64,000 nt of DNA from a virus. This document shows, piece after piece, positions 1 to 7,445 of the stretch. The notes beneath the pieces are model-generated. The model did not search any database. It saw nothing but the letters and a program-made list of their open reading frames with translations, and had not been told where the DNA came from. Within the stretch, counting starts at the first letter, position 1, and every line of letters starts with the position of its first letter. The translations under genes were made by a program, and so were the position numbers. Where the stretch lies: positions 62,001 to 126,000 of the IMG/VR virus record IMGVR_UViG_3300042519_001962; one strand, written 5' to 3'.

Positions 1-755
1 GATGGTAAGTTATTTAGAATAATTTGAAAAACTTCCATAGCCACATTAAATGTATCTAAGGTAGATTTCAATCGGTTAATAGTACCTAAACCAATTGTTT
101 TATAGATTTCGGTGAAACCCGGTAAAGCGTTAAGGTTTGTATTTTTGTTGTGAATGTTAATGATTCGGAACATATAAGAATCAATTGTTGATTCAGTATA
201 TTCATCTGAAGTTAATCCCTTATCAATTAATGGGTCATTAAAGTATTTATCGTACATTGAACGATAGTAATCTCTATAACCCGGAGCGGAGGTAAAAACG
301 TAGTAATCAATTCTACGGTCCTCAACCACATTCCAAATATCTTTGATAGTTGAAATTGGATTAGTAATACCTTTTTTGATTGCCCCATCTTTAATATGAG
401 ATGGAACCAAATTGTAAATATCACCTAATGTTTTAAAATCTGAAAGTTTAATGTGAGAACCTTCGTGCAATGCTAATCCAACAGCCACATCAAAATCCTT
501 AGGGTCTACGATTTGTGAACCAATTACCACAGTCTTACCATCGGTATAGGAATCACCACGTGTACTAAATTTAACAGGAATTGAATCGTTGGTAACGATA
601 TTAACGAAGTTGGAGATAGCTCGTTTAGAAGCGGCTAATTTGTAAAGGTCATGTGATTTACGTTCCACATCATTCATTTGATTAACAATGATGTCATCAT
701 CTTCCCAGTCCTTTAACCAATAAGAAGAATTTCCGTACTTTTTAAATTTACTCAT
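1..755 (-). CDS. Putative zinc metallopeptidase, C-terminus beyond window edge
   Basis: The frame opens at an ATG ending at 755 and stays open to the left edge, so at least 251 residues are visible and the C-terminus is missing. Residues 97-101 read HEGSH, a match to the zinc-binding HExxH motif, inside a helix-like stretch (VGLALHEGSH). About 40 residues later comes NVVEDRRID, which resembles the E-D-x-R segment that follows HExxH in CobT/VWA-associated metallopeptidases found in bacteria and phages. I infer a peptidase or a protein-remodelling partner of a VWA protein. The substrate is unknown. A promoter of the window's main class lies about 40 bases upstream, so the gene probably starts its own transcript. 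Confidence 0.6.
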   Translation of the reverse strand, partial: MSKFKKYGNSSYWLKDWEDDDIIVNQMNDVERKSHDLYKLAASKRAISNFVNIVTNDSIPVKFSTRGDSYTDGKTVVIGSQIVDPKDFDVAVGLALHEGSHIKLSDFKTLGDIYNLVPSHIKDGAIKKGITNPISTIKDIWNVVEDRRIDYYVFTSAPGYRDYYRSMYDKYFNDPLIDKGLTSDEYTESTIDSYMFRIINIHNKNTNLNALPGFTEIYKTIGLGTINRLKSTLDTFNVAMEVFQIILNNLP

Positions 756-796
756 ATTTTTAGGGTTTTAATTAATTTATCTCTTAATCTTATACT

Positions 797-828
797 CAAA
801 TATACGACAAATACCTGAGATATCCAAA
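797..828 (-). promoter_or_regulatory. Bacteroidota-type promoter before metallopeptidase gene
   Basis: On the minus strand TTTG (825-828) is followed after exactly 20 bases by TATATTTG (797-804). This fits the known Bacteroidota -33 TTTG / -7 TAnnTTTG consensus. It lies 42 bases upstream of the ATG at 755. Confidence 0.7.
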
Positions 829-839
829 TAAAATTGAAG

Positions 840-980
840 TTATTTTTGATAAAATTTATCAATCTCTAATTTGGCTTGTTTTAGTGTCTTTTTAGCTTTG
901 GTTTTTTTACCACTAAAAAGTAGTTCCATCGACTCGATTAACAATCGTCTGTGGGTTGGAAGGGTGTTTTTTGGTTTCAT
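840..980 (-). CDS. Small basic protein, 46 aa, unknown
   Basis: ATG at 980 to TAA at 840 encodes 46 residues, rich in Lys and Arg (tail KKTKAKKTLKQAK), predicted mostly helical. I do not recognise a family. Support for a real gene comes from the upstream promoter-like element at 1020-1051 and from exact packing between two other genes on the same strand. It may bind nucleic acid, judged only from its charge. Confidence 0.5.
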   Translation of the reverse strand: MKPKNTLPTHRRLLIESMELLFSGKKTKAKKTLKQAKLEIDKFYQK

Positions 981-1019
981 ATATTAGGGGTTTGATTAAT
1001 TACTCTCTCAATTACCTGT

Positions 1020-1051
1020 CTAATATACGAATAATATTTGATATAAACAAG
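1020..1051 (-). promoter_or_regulatory. Promoter, slightly degenerate
   Basis: CTTG (1048-1051), 20 bases, then TATATTAG (1020-1027) on the minus strand. Both boxes differ by one base from the window consensus, but the spacing and the TTCG just before the -7 box are kept. It serves the 46-aa gene starting at 980. Confidence 0.5.
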
Positions 1052-1053
1052 GG

Positions 1054-1089
1054 TTTTCTTAAAAATCTTACGATTTTCTTAAAAATCTT
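1054..1089. repeat. Direct repeat of 16 bases, period 20
   Basis: The 16-mer TTTTCTTAAAAATCTT occurs at 1054-1069 and again at 1074-1089. The second copy overlaps the 3' end of the 52-aa gene. It looks like a small local duplication. Confidence 0.6.
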
Positions 1090-1237
1090 CCTCAAATGTA
1101 GATGGAAAATCTGAATCTAAGTCTGCTAATAGAAATAATAACTCTTTTCTAGCATCCTCTACCTGTTTCCACTCTTCATATGATATTGCCTCCTCTAAAC
1201 CATCAATAATATCTTGAATTCTTTCACTTATATCCAT
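1079..1237 (-). CDS. Small acidic helical protein, 52 aa, unknown
   Basis: ATG at 1237 to TAA at 1079, 52 residues. The protein is acidic and predicted helical (WKQVEDARKELLFLLADLD) with an acidic Phe-ended tail. No family recognised. A late-motif-like sequence lies about 25 bases upstream (1261-1268, one mismatch). The gene continues the minus-strand series with short gaps on both sides, which is the main support for it. Confidence 0.5.
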   Translation of the reverse strand: MDISERIQDIIDGLEEAISYEEWKQVEDARKELLFLLADLDSDFPSTFEEDF

Positions 1238-1284
1238 AATAATGTTTTTATTTATATGGGTTTAAATATAAGATATTTGAAAAA

Positions 1285-1971
1285 TTAGTGATTTGCAACT
1301 TTTGAGTAGATATATGGACCTGTTTTTGGCCCCCATATTTGAGTTCCAGAATCATCCCAACCCCTCTCCCAACTAATAACTTCGTGTTGGTATATTACAA
1401 ACTCAGTTGTAGTGTAGGTTGCTCCCTTAAATGAGCCTTTACAATCCGATTCATTGGTACTACCTCTAAATGCCCCTAAGTTATCTTTGTATATCTTTAT
1501 ATCACACCCCACTTTATATGGTAGGTCATAGATGGCAAGTGCCTTTAGTTTGTTGGTATCAACTTTAAATGTTATATCATCTAAATTAAACTTACCAGAC
1601 GCAACTTTGGTATCAGTTAGTACATTCCAAAAATCAACTTCATTTGGTATTGAGAATATGTTTAAACCAATGTAATAATCATCAATTTGGTATATTGCGT
1701 ATATACGTTGTCTATATGGATAGTACTTACCCTCAATTAGTTCACCTTGCTGAGTATAGATTAGAGTCGCTTCATCATGTGTATCATACTCTACAGTCCT
1801 TACTAATACATCACCTCTGGTGGTATCAATGGTTGAATGGTATTTAGTTGAAAACCTACCTGTAATTGAATGTATGTACTTATCAAAATCAAGTGAGTCC
1901 AATTTGGTTTGAGAATATCCAAATATTGGTAGTAATACTACGGAAATGGTTATAAAAATAAACTTTTTCAT
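1285..1971 (-). CDS. CpcT/CpeT-like exported protein
   Basis: Residues 1-20 are a signal peptide ending GYSQ, a typical flavobacterial exported N-terminus. The mature part carries the landmarks of the CpcT/CpeT family (DUF1001): LTGRFS-like ITGRFSTKY near residue 37, PYRQRIY near 85, GCDIKIY near 155, FRGSTNESDC near 168, then GATYTTTEFVI and IWGPKTGPYIYSK at the end. In cyanobacteria this fold attaches bilins to phycobiliproteins. Cyanophages carry CpeT too, and distant homologues exist in non-photosynthetic bacteria with unknown roles. Here the protein is probably periplasmic or membrane-anchored. Its stop overlaps the start of the upstream gene's end by 4 bases (ATGA), so it is co-translated with the sulfotransferase fusion. 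Confidence 0.75.
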   Translation of the reverse strand: MKKFIFITISVVLLPIFGYSQTKLDSLDFDKYIHSITGRFSTKYHSTIDTTRGDVLVRTVEYDTHDEATLIYTQQGELIEGKYYPYRQRIYAIYQIDDYYIGLNIFSIPNEVDFWNVLTDTKVASGKFNLDDITFKVDTNKLKALAIYDLPYKVGCDIKIYKDNLGAFRGSTNESDCKGSFKGATYTTTEFVIYQHEVISWERGWDDSGTQIWGPKTGPYIYSKVANH

Positions 1972-3461
1972 ATTTTGAATTTTTCTTTAATATTTGCTTT
2001 GTAGAATAAATCTTTTTGTGGTTCCAGTTCCATAAAATCCGATTGTAAAATCTCTTCATTTATATCAACACCATTACAATATACTTCATCCTCAGTTCCT
2101 CTGGATGTTCTTGTGATTGTTATGTTATTAACCATAAATCTAATTGGAACGTTTATTTTGTTCATATGAATATGCAACATATGCTCATGTGGAACCAAAT
2201 AATACCCTTCAGTTAAATAATTCATTATGAAAAAATAGCACGTTGAATAATAATCCATCATCTTTGGTGAACCATATGCAAATAGGTCCGATATACCCTC
2301 CGATTTATCGTGATTATTTAACCTAACCCTACCATGTGGTAAATTTAACATATCATTAATGGATATATCTAAATTATCATCAAAATAAGTATCAGTTCTA
2401 GCTCTTATTACAATATCATAATCAATACCCAAATCCTTTGTTAATAAATTTGCTCTCCAAATTTTGTACCACATACTCATTGTACCAAAGTTCACACAGG
2501 AATCTCTTAAAAAATACAATAATGAAGTTGGTGGTTCAATACCAATTCTTAGAATAGATAAGGTAGATTCATTAAATGAATTATAATTTTCAACCTCCAC
2601 CTTCTTAACATTGTATATCCTATGAAAGTTTTCAATAGTATCACCACATTCAGTATTATAAGTGTCCCAGAATGAACCATATACATCAATGTCATACTTC
2701 TTAATCAATTCACCCCAATACTCCTTAGTTCTATCTAAATCTCTTATTTCACCAGAGAAACACAATGCTATCTTTGGCTTATGTAAACTGTTAGTTTGTT
2801 TTTTTGTGTTCATTTCTGATTTATTAAATGAATATCCGAAATAATCCAAGTCAGATTTCCATAATTTTGTTAATCTCTCAATTTGGTCATCTCTATATGT
2901 TATAACGTTATCAACCTTTGGTTGTGTGAATTCAAGCGATATTGGTAAATTTATTGTTTCTGAGAATTTAGCTAAATCCTCATTAATATATTCACTCCTT
3001 ATTATAATACTATTATCATCAAATAACCAATTACCATTGATATCCTTTAATTGTGAAAACATTGAGTTACGAAATGCGGGTGCATGAAATACAATAGATT
3101 TATTTAGATAGATATCCACAAATTTTTGGAAATCATCAACTGAATTTATATCAGCTAGATTATAATGAGTCTTTAGATTAGCCCAGTTTTCTTTATAATA
3201 ATCTACCAAAATATTAAATGGATTTCTAATAGTTGTAATAAATACATCATTTGGACTTAACTTAAATGTAGCTACATCTCTAAATATATTAGGTGTTTGT
3301 TGTGGGTAATCCCAATCTTGCCAACCTTTTATTTTAGTAGGATAGTTCCAACTATGTCCTGCTGAATGTATTTTGTATTCATTGGCTCTTTTGCCATGAA
3401 ATAAATTTTCAAATAACCCAAAATCGGATGCTGGTATTTTTATGTAAACGTAATTTATCAT
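1968..3461 (-). CDS. Sulfotransferase-like domain fused to glycosyltransferase-like domain
   Basis: Two parts. Residues 1-220 look like a sulfotransferase: a start like the PAPS-loop region (YIKIPASDFGLFENLF, in which the usual Lys-Thr-Gly-Gly of the loop is absent) and TIRNPFNILVDYY near residue 78, matching the 3'-phosphate-binding R-[ND]-P segment. Residues 230-497 begin ALCFSGEIRDLDR and contain IRARTDTYFDD near 355, the layout of a GT-A-like family that recurs at 21830-22555 in this window. I infer a bifunctional enzyme that glycosylates and perhaps sulfates a phage or host glycan. The degenerate PAPS loop makes catalytic sulfation uncertain. It is in one operon with cupin, Nudix and WavE-like genes. 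Confidence 0.6.
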   Translation of the reverse strand: MINYVYIKIPASDFGLFENLFHGKRANEYKIHSAGHSWNYPTKIKGWQDWDYPQQTPNIFRDVATFKLSPNDVFITTIRNPFNILVDYYKENWANLKTHYNLADINSVDDFQKFVDIYLNKSIVFHAPAFRNSMFSQLKDINGNWLFDDNSIIIRSEYINEDLAKFSETINLPISLEFTQPKVDNVITYRDDQIERLTKLWKSDLDYFGYSFNKSEMNTKKQTNSLHKPKIALCFSGEIRDLDRTKEYWGELIKKYDIDVYGSFWDTYNTECGDTIENFHRIYNVKKVEVENYNSFNESTLSILRIGIEPPTSLLYFLRDSCVNFGTMSMWYKIWRANLLTKDLGIDYDIVIRARTDTYFDDNLDISINDMLNLPHGRVRLNNHDKSEGISDLFAYGSPKMMDYYSTCYFFIMNYLTEGYYLVPHEHMLHIHMNKINVPIRFMVNNITITRTSRGTEDEVYCNGVDINEEILQSDFMELEPQKDLFYKANIKEKFKI

Positions 3462-3778
3462 AGTAAATATTTATCACCCTCTACACAAGGGAATTTAATA
3501 ACTGTTGTTGTTGTATTATCTAAAACTTTAAAATCAGTAGATTCACCGGGTTCGATTGTAATTACATCACCCTTTGTATAAACAGTACCATTCATACGAA
3601 CCAATCCTTGTGTTATAATTGTTATTTCAGTTGCAACTTTGTGATAATGGGCTACTTCATAATCCCCTGTTTTATATTCCTTAACAGCTACCTCAAAATC
3701 GTTCGTTTTGAAAAGAGATGGGTTGAAGTTTCCAACTACCCATCCTTTAAAAAAATCATTTAATTTATCTACTTTCAT
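3458..3778 (-). CDS. Cupin-fold protein, 106 aa
   Basis: A single small cupin barrel: the YEVAHYHKVATEITIITQG stretch matches cupin motif 1 (G-x5-H-x-H-x3-E-x6-G, with the first metal His spacing altered), and GDVITIEPGESTDFKV matches motif 2. The family ranges from sugar epimerases to dioxygenases and simple binders. Its place between a sulfotransferase/glycosyltransferase and a Nudix gene suggests sugar or nucleotide-sugar chemistry. It overlaps both neighbours by 1-4 bases, so translation is coupled. Confidence 0.65.
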   Translation of the reverse strand: MKVDKLNDFFKGWVVGNFNPSLFKTNDFEVAVKEYKTGDYEVAHYHKVATEITIITQGLVRMNGTVYTKGDVITIEPGESTDFKVLDNTTTTVIKFPCVEGDKYLL

Positions 3779-4164
3779 TATAAATAATCTTGCATTAATA
3801 AGTTAGCAACTATATAGTTTGTAGATGCCATTGGAATTGAATCCAAATTAGAAATATCAAACCAAGTTACATCAATATGTTCTTTTGCTTTTGCTCCACT
3901 ACCATCATTATCATCTTTGGTAAGTTCTACATTATAGAACCAAACATCATATGGATGTTCTTGTACGCTGGTATAAAATTCACCAACTTTAACAATTGCA
4001 TCTAATTCCTCTATCCACTCCCTTTCAAGAGCTTGTTTATCAATTTCACCAACTTCCACCTTTCCACCAGGAAATTCCCAATGCCCATCAGGTTTCAATC
4101 CTAATAACACATATGGTGTGTTATCAATATACTTAATACAAATCCCCGCTACTACTTTTTTCAT
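3778..4164 (-). CDS. Nudix hydrolase
   Basis: Residues around 33-55 carry the Nudix box: GGKVEVGEIDKQALEREWIE, fitting G-x5-E-x7-R-E-x2-E-E. Length (128 aa) is normal for a single-domain Nudix enzyme. Such enzymes hydrolyse nucleoside diphosphates linked to another moiety, including 8-oxo-dGTP and nucleotide sugars. The start region resembles MutT. The ATG lies 32 bases inside the end of the upstream GDPD-like gene. Substrate cannot be told from sequence. The neighbours favour a sugar nucleotide, while a DNA-precursor role is equally possible. Confidence 0.85.
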   Translation of the reverse strand: MKKVVAGICIKYIDNTPYVLLGLKPDGHWEFPGGKVEVGEIDKQALEREWIEELDAIVKVGEFYTSVQEHPYDVWFYNVELTKDDNDGSGAKAKEHIDVTWFDISNLDSIPMASTNYIVANLLMQDYL

Positions 4165-4603
4165 CTTTGTAATTTTTTATATAATCCGAACAAACTCCTT
4201 TACATTCTGAAATATCATCATTATGAATTTCAGGCATTACTGCAATACTATTTTTAACAGGTTGTTTTCCTGGATACACCCACATATAACCATGTGATGT
4301 TAATGTCATTGTATCTTCTTCATGCCAAAAGTAATTGAATCCACCAATCATATTAAACCACTCTATTGCTTCTACATTTTTACAATGTATCCACAACTTA
4401 GAATGTCTTTCGTTTAACCAGTGTTGTGAGATTCCATATTGTGGTTCATCATGTCCTAATAAAAGAACACCTTCTATCATCCACACATCAATTTCAACAT
4501 CATATCCAGCATTAAGTGCTTCATCTATATAATCAGGTCTATTTTCAACATCCGTTAATTTACCTTCTAAATTTCCCCTATGTGATATTAGTATCATTTC
4601 CAT
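4133..4603 (-). CDS. GDPD-like phosphodiesterase family protein, short
   Basis: Opens with LISHRG, followed by VEIDVW near residue 36 and LLGHDEP near 49, the order HRG ... E-x-D ... H seen in the glycerophosphodiester phosphodiesterase (GDPD) barrel. Only 156 residues are present against about 250 in typical members, so the barrel is shortened. Bacterial members cleave glycerophosphodiesters; short versions also occur in polysaccharide gene clusters, with unproven function. The true start may be the second ATG at 4597, which overlaps the stop of the upstream WavE-like gene (ATGA arrangement). Confidence 0.6.
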   Translation of the reverse strand: MEMILISHRGNLEGKLTDVENRPDYIDEALNAGYDVEIDVWMIEGVLLLGHDEPQYGISQHWLNERHSKLWIHCKNVEAIEWFNMIGGFNYFWHEEDTMTLTSHGYMWVYPGKQPVKNSIAVMPEIHNDDISECKGVCSDYIKNYKDEKSSSGDLY

Positions 4604-5343
4604 TTGTTATAAGGCAATATTTCATCAAATAATTCATTTATATTTTCTATACTTTCATTATTATGTGGTGAAAAATCACTATACCAATGCGTTTTAAATA
4701 TATTTGCAATTACTTTATATGGTTTTAATTTATCCAATTTTAATATATCAAAATTTTCAAACATTATTTCTGCTGGGGTTTCATTTACCAAATCAGTTTT
4801 ATACTTAGCCATTAAAAATGAACGAGTTAGATGGATTTCAGGTTCCCAATATTTATGTTTAACCCCATCCTTTACATGAAATATCAATTCATTATCAAAT
4901 GCATACTTAGCTGCACTATACATAAATTTAAGAGATTCGATTGTACCACCAATGATGTGGTCTGATATATGATATTTGAAATGTAATGGGTGTCTAAAAA
5001 ATATAGGTGCTGACCATATCTTTGATGGGTTACTTTTTATAGATTCACTAATGGTATTTATATTTGAAAAATACTCATCTCCTCTAAATTTTATTACATA
5101 TTTAGTTTTAACATTACTAAGTCCATTTAACGTAGATATGAATTGATAGTTCATATTCTGGTCACCTGATTTTTCAGGTAAATGAGATTGAACTATTGTT
5201 AAATTATTAGGAAAATAAGAAAGGTCTAATTGATGATTAGACCAAGTTGAAATTACAATTGGATATTGAGGATAGGCCTCAACATAGAAATTATAGGTTT
5301 CTTGGGTAATTTTACCCTGAATTAAAATTGTAACATCTTCCAT
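4594..5343 (-). CDS. WavE-like glycosyltransferase
   Basis: The pattern ILIQGKI at the start, PIVISTWSN near residue 29, and YVIKFRGDEYFSN near residue 83 matches the WavE lipopolysaccharide-synthesis family, where the last segment supplies the acidic metal-binding residues. At 249 aa the length is close to the core of that family. It is the first gene of a compact operon running to the CpeT-like gene (5343 down to 1285). I infer transfer of a sugar onto a surface or virion glycan. The acceptor is unknown. Confidence 0.65.
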   Translation of the reverse strand: MEDVTILIQGKITQETYNFYVEAYPQYPIVISTWSNHQLDLSYFPNNLTIVQSHLPEKSGDQNMNYQFISTLNGLSNVKTKYVIKFRGDEYFSNINTISESIKSNPSKIWSAPIFFRHPLHFKYHISDHIIGGTIESLKFMYSAAKYAFDNELIFHVKDGVKHKYWEPEIHLTRSFLMAKYKTDLVNETPAEIMFENFDILKLDKLKPYKVIANIFKTHWYSDFSPHNNESIENINELFDEILPYNKWK

Positions 5344-5364
5344 TAAACAAGTATAACCTAATGA

Positions 5365-5505
5365 TTAGTAATCATCTGAGAATCTATCCTTACGATACTT
5401 CTCTTTTCTTTTATATTCAGTTTTTTTCTTATTTGCGAGTTTCTTTTTCATTCCATCAAACTCATTATCCCAATGGTTTGAAGAAAGTGAATTATTCTGC
5501 TTCAT
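5365..5505 (-). CDS. Small highly basic protein, 46 aa
   Basis: ATG at 5505 to TAA at 5365, 46 residues. The C-terminal half is a run of Lys/Arg (KKKLANKKKTEYKRKEKYRK) ending in a short acidic tail. No family recognised. Charge suggests nucleic-acid or ribosome binding. It fills the gap between two genes on the same strand and has no competing frame. Confidence 0.5.
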   Translation of the reverse strand: MKQNNSLSSNHWDNEFDGMKKKLANKKKTEYKRKEKYRKDRFSDDY

Positions 5506-5524
5506 AATAAACTAATACTTAAAT

Positions 5525-5806
5525 TTATTTTTGTGAATCAAATTTATTGACTTGTGAATCAATCAACTTAGCTAAAGTGTTTTGCAACTTTTCTAATTTT
5601 TGGATTTCATTAAAATAGTATGAACTATCTTTATGTACCAATTGATTAATTTTATCTTCAATTCTATCCAAATCCTTTTGGCAATTTACTTTAGCCAATT
5701 TTAGTTCATATTTCAATTCATTAGTTTGATACATCATTCTAATGATTACAAAAATCCCTAATATGAATATAATTGCGATTATACTAAAAATCAATAAATA
5801 ATCCAT
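5525..5806 (-). CDS. Single-span membrane protein with coiled coil, 93 aa
   Basis: Residues 1-24 form one hydrophobic helix (LLIFSIIAIIFILGIFVIIR); the rest is a charged heptad-like helix (ELKYELKLAK, DLDRIEDKINQL, IQKLEKLQNTL) predicted to be a coiled coil. The layout, an N-terminal anchor with a long coiled coil, resembles phage inner-membrane spanin or rI-like small proteins, but there is no sequence proof. The stop of the upstream gene abuts its start (5806/5807), so the two are probably made together. Confidence 0.6.
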   Translation of the reverse strand: MDYLLIFSIIAIIFILGIFVIIRMMYQTNELKYELKLAKVNCQKDLDRIEDKINQLVHKDSSYYFNEIQKLEKLQNTLAKLIDSQVNKFDSQK

Positions 5807-6106
5807 TTATTTTTTTGTAGATGGTTTTCTTTTTCCTTTAGAAGTTCCTTTAACTGCATCAATTACATCTTTAGATTCTTTAGCAACTTTCTTAACCGCT
5901 GCAACAACTTCTTTAGATTCTTTAGCAATATTATTAGCTCTAACCTTAACTTGCTTAGTTACTTCTTTAACTTTAGCTGCTGTATCTTCAATTGAGTCTG
6001 GAATTAAATCTCCATCCTTATCTTCTATTTTACCTGTCTTTTGTAAATAGATTACGATACCAATAGCTACAGCTAATACTCCAATAATAATTAAAATTGT
6101 GTTCAT
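5807..6106 (-). CDS. Membrane-anchored amphipathic-repeat protein, 99 aa
   Basis: One transmembrane helix (residues 4-20) is followed by DKDGDLIPDSIED, an EF-hand/thrombospondin-3-type calcium-binding loop common in Bacteroidota surface proteins. A Lys/Val/Ala-rich amphipathic region with near repeats (KVKEVTKQVK, NIAKESKEVVAAVKK, VAKESKDVIDAVK) and a basic tail come next. The repeats resemble apolipophorin/LEA-type membrane-surface helices. Function unknown. A late-type motif stands 31 bases upstream. Confidence 0.6.
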   Translation of the reverse strand: MNTILIIIGVLAVAIGIVIYLQKTGKIEDKDGDLIPDSIEDTAAKVKEVTKQVKVRANNIAKESKEVVAAVKKVAKESKDVIDAVKGTSKGKRKPSTKK

Positions 6107-6136
6107 TCTTTTTTTTTTTAAATTAATTTACTTTGA

Positions 6137-6144
6137 TATAAATA
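6137..6144 (-). promoter_or_regulatory. TATTTATA late-type motif
   Basis: Minus-strand TATTTATA (in TAATATTTATATC) 31 bases upstream of the ATG at 6106. No TTTG box at the matching -33 distance. One of about nine such motifs in gaps of this window. Confidence 0.4.
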
Positions 6145-6153
6145 TTATCAAAA

Positions 6154-6300
6154 TTAGATAAACATATGAAAATCATCATCAACTGAATCCGAAACCATAT
6201 CTTTGTTTATTACATGTAGTTTCTTATCTGATAAGATGGTTACAAATGTTATTGCTAATCCTAATAATAATCTTTTAAAATAGGTTCTAATACTCTCCAT
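6154..6300 (-). CDS. Small membrane protein, 48 aa
   Basis: ATG at 6300 lies within the last codons of the upstream gene (overlap of 14 bases); stop at 6154. The 48 residues include one hydrophobic segment (RLLLGLAITFVTIL) and an acidic C-terminus (SDSVDDDF). It fills an otherwise empty gap, but overlap start and short length leave doubt. Confidence 0.4.
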   Translation of the reverse strand: MESIRTYFKRLLLGLAITFVTILSDKKLHVINKDMVSDSVDDDFHMFI

Positions 6301-6550
6301 ACAATGAATACTTTTTATCGGGTTGTGGTTCTATTACTTTTTGTTCTTTTTCAATCACGTAAGTGAAACCATCCTTAGCATCCATGTAAAATTGTGTATT
6401 GCCTCTTTTCTGATAAACATACTCTAATAAATCGGTCAACGATTCAAGTATGACTGAAGTGTTGTCTAAGGGAGTCCACCTGTCTCCAGGTGCTACTCTC
6501 TTAGCAACTTTTATTTTCACCTCTTCGGTAATAACTTCAGGTTCTTTCAT
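6287..6550 (-). CDS. Unknown protein, 87 aa
   Basis: A small mixed alpha/beta protein with no family I recognise. N-terminal strands (EPEVITEEVKIKVAKRV) and a Tyr-rich C-terminus (KKYSLYGEY) are the only visible features. It follows the DUF4494-like gene directly, with its ATG touching that gene's stop, so both are on one transcript started by the promoter at 6801-6832. Confidence 0.6.
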   Translation of the reverse strand: MKEPEVITEEVKIKVAKRVAPGDRWTPLDNTSVILESLTDLLEYVYQKRGNTQFYMDAKDGFTYVIEKEQKVIEPQPDKKYSLYGEY

Positions 6551-6762
6551 TATTCAATAACTCTGATAATTCTGCTTTCTCTTGCTCCACTTACTTTGTA
6601 GTCTACAACCACACCCGCATCCATAAAGTCTTTTACAACTCTTGCTTCAGCTTCTGTTACCGATTGTGCATCTACTAAATAAATTTCTTTGTTCTTCTTG
6701 TCTTTACCATTCTTAAGAGTGGCAACTACAACTTCTACTGTAACTTCAAAATACTTGTTCAT
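6550..6762 (-). CDS. DUF4494-like protein, 70 aa
   Basis: The segment NKEIYLVDAQSVTEAEARVV matches the signature of DUF4494 (usually EqYLVDA-SFTEAEARI), a short family found mainly in Bacteroidota and their phages. An N-terminal strand pair (YFEVTVEVVVATLKNGK) and a C-terminal strand (SRIIRVIE) fit it. Function is unknown. It is the first gene after a clear promoter, suggesting early or middle expression. The family is also indirect evidence for the host phylum. Confidence 0.65.
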   Translation of the reverse strand: MNKYFEVTVEVVVATLKNGKDKKNKEIYLVDAQSVTEAEARVVKDFMDAGVVVDYKVSGARESRIIRVIE

Positions 6763-6800
6763 AATTTGTGTTTTATATTTATATATATTGTTTATTTATG

Positions 6801-6832
6801 TAAAGATACGAAAAAAATCTGAATTTACCAAA
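6801..6832 (-). promoter_or_regulatory. Promoter before DUF4494-like gene
   Basis: TTTG (6829-6832), 20-base spacer ending TTCG, then TATCTTTA (6801-6808) on the minus strand, 39 bases upstream of the ATG at 6762. The last base of the -7 box deviates from TAnnTTTG. Confidence 0.6.
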
Positions 6833-6844
6833 CTTTTTTTAAAA

Positions 6845-7417
6845 TTAATATTCGTACTCCGCTTTTGGACCTGTAAGGTTCCCATTTATAAGGAATGAGC
6901 AATTAAAACATAGCATTCTAAGGTTCTCATATTTGTGGTTGCATCTATCTCCATCAATAAAATCTAATACTAATGGAACCTTGAAATCGGTTACCCGTTT
7001 TTCTTCAAATCCACAACTATTACATTTTTCTAACATATATCCATTATTCAATAATCTCTTTTTGAATTTATGTATTGGGTAATTGGGATACATACCAGCT
7101 AAGATATCATCCAATGCATGGGTACTACCCTTATCAGATGAACCTTTGGTTATACCAAGTCCAAATGGATTCTTCAAATCTTCAAAGATACCATAATCTC
7201 TTGCGTATTTCTTATATGTATTGTATGATACTCCCAACATTCTAGCAGCTTCCATAGCGGAACGTGCTTTTTGTTGTACATCTCTAATTTCAGATTCCAT
7301 TAGAGGTTTTGCACCTAACCCACGTTTAGTTCGTTGTTTGGGTGCTTTCGATAAATCTTTGGTTGGGTCAAAGTTTGGGAACATTGGTTCCTCATTTGTA
7401 ACATCTTCCATTTTCAT
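6845..7417 (-). CDS. HNH-fold protein with HTH, catalytic histidines replaced
   Basis: Residues 35-75 hold a helix-turn-helix (SAMEAARMLGVSYNTYKKYA). The C-terminal third is an HNH/McrA-type zinc finger: CNSCGFEE, VPLVLDFIDGD, YENLRMLCFNCSF. In active relatives the middle motif reads LDHIDGD and the last reads CPNCHS. Here both histidines are changed (to F and S) while the four zinc cysteines and the NLR segment are kept. I infer a domesticated homing-endonuclease relative that binds DNA but may not cut it, perhaps a regulator. A late-type motif lies 29 bases upstream. Confidence 0.7.
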   Translation of the reverse strand: MKMEDVTNEEPMFPNFDPTKDLSKAPKQRTKRGLGAKPLMESEIRDVQQKARSAMEAARMLGVSYNTYKKYARDYGIFEDLKNPFGLGITKGSSDKGSTHALDDILAGMYPNYPIHKFKKRLLNNGYMLEKCNSCGFEEKRVTDFKVPLVLDFIDGDRCNHKYENLRMLCFNCSFLINGNLTGPKAEYEY

Positions 7418-7445
7418 ATACTATTTTAAGTTTCTACTATATGTA

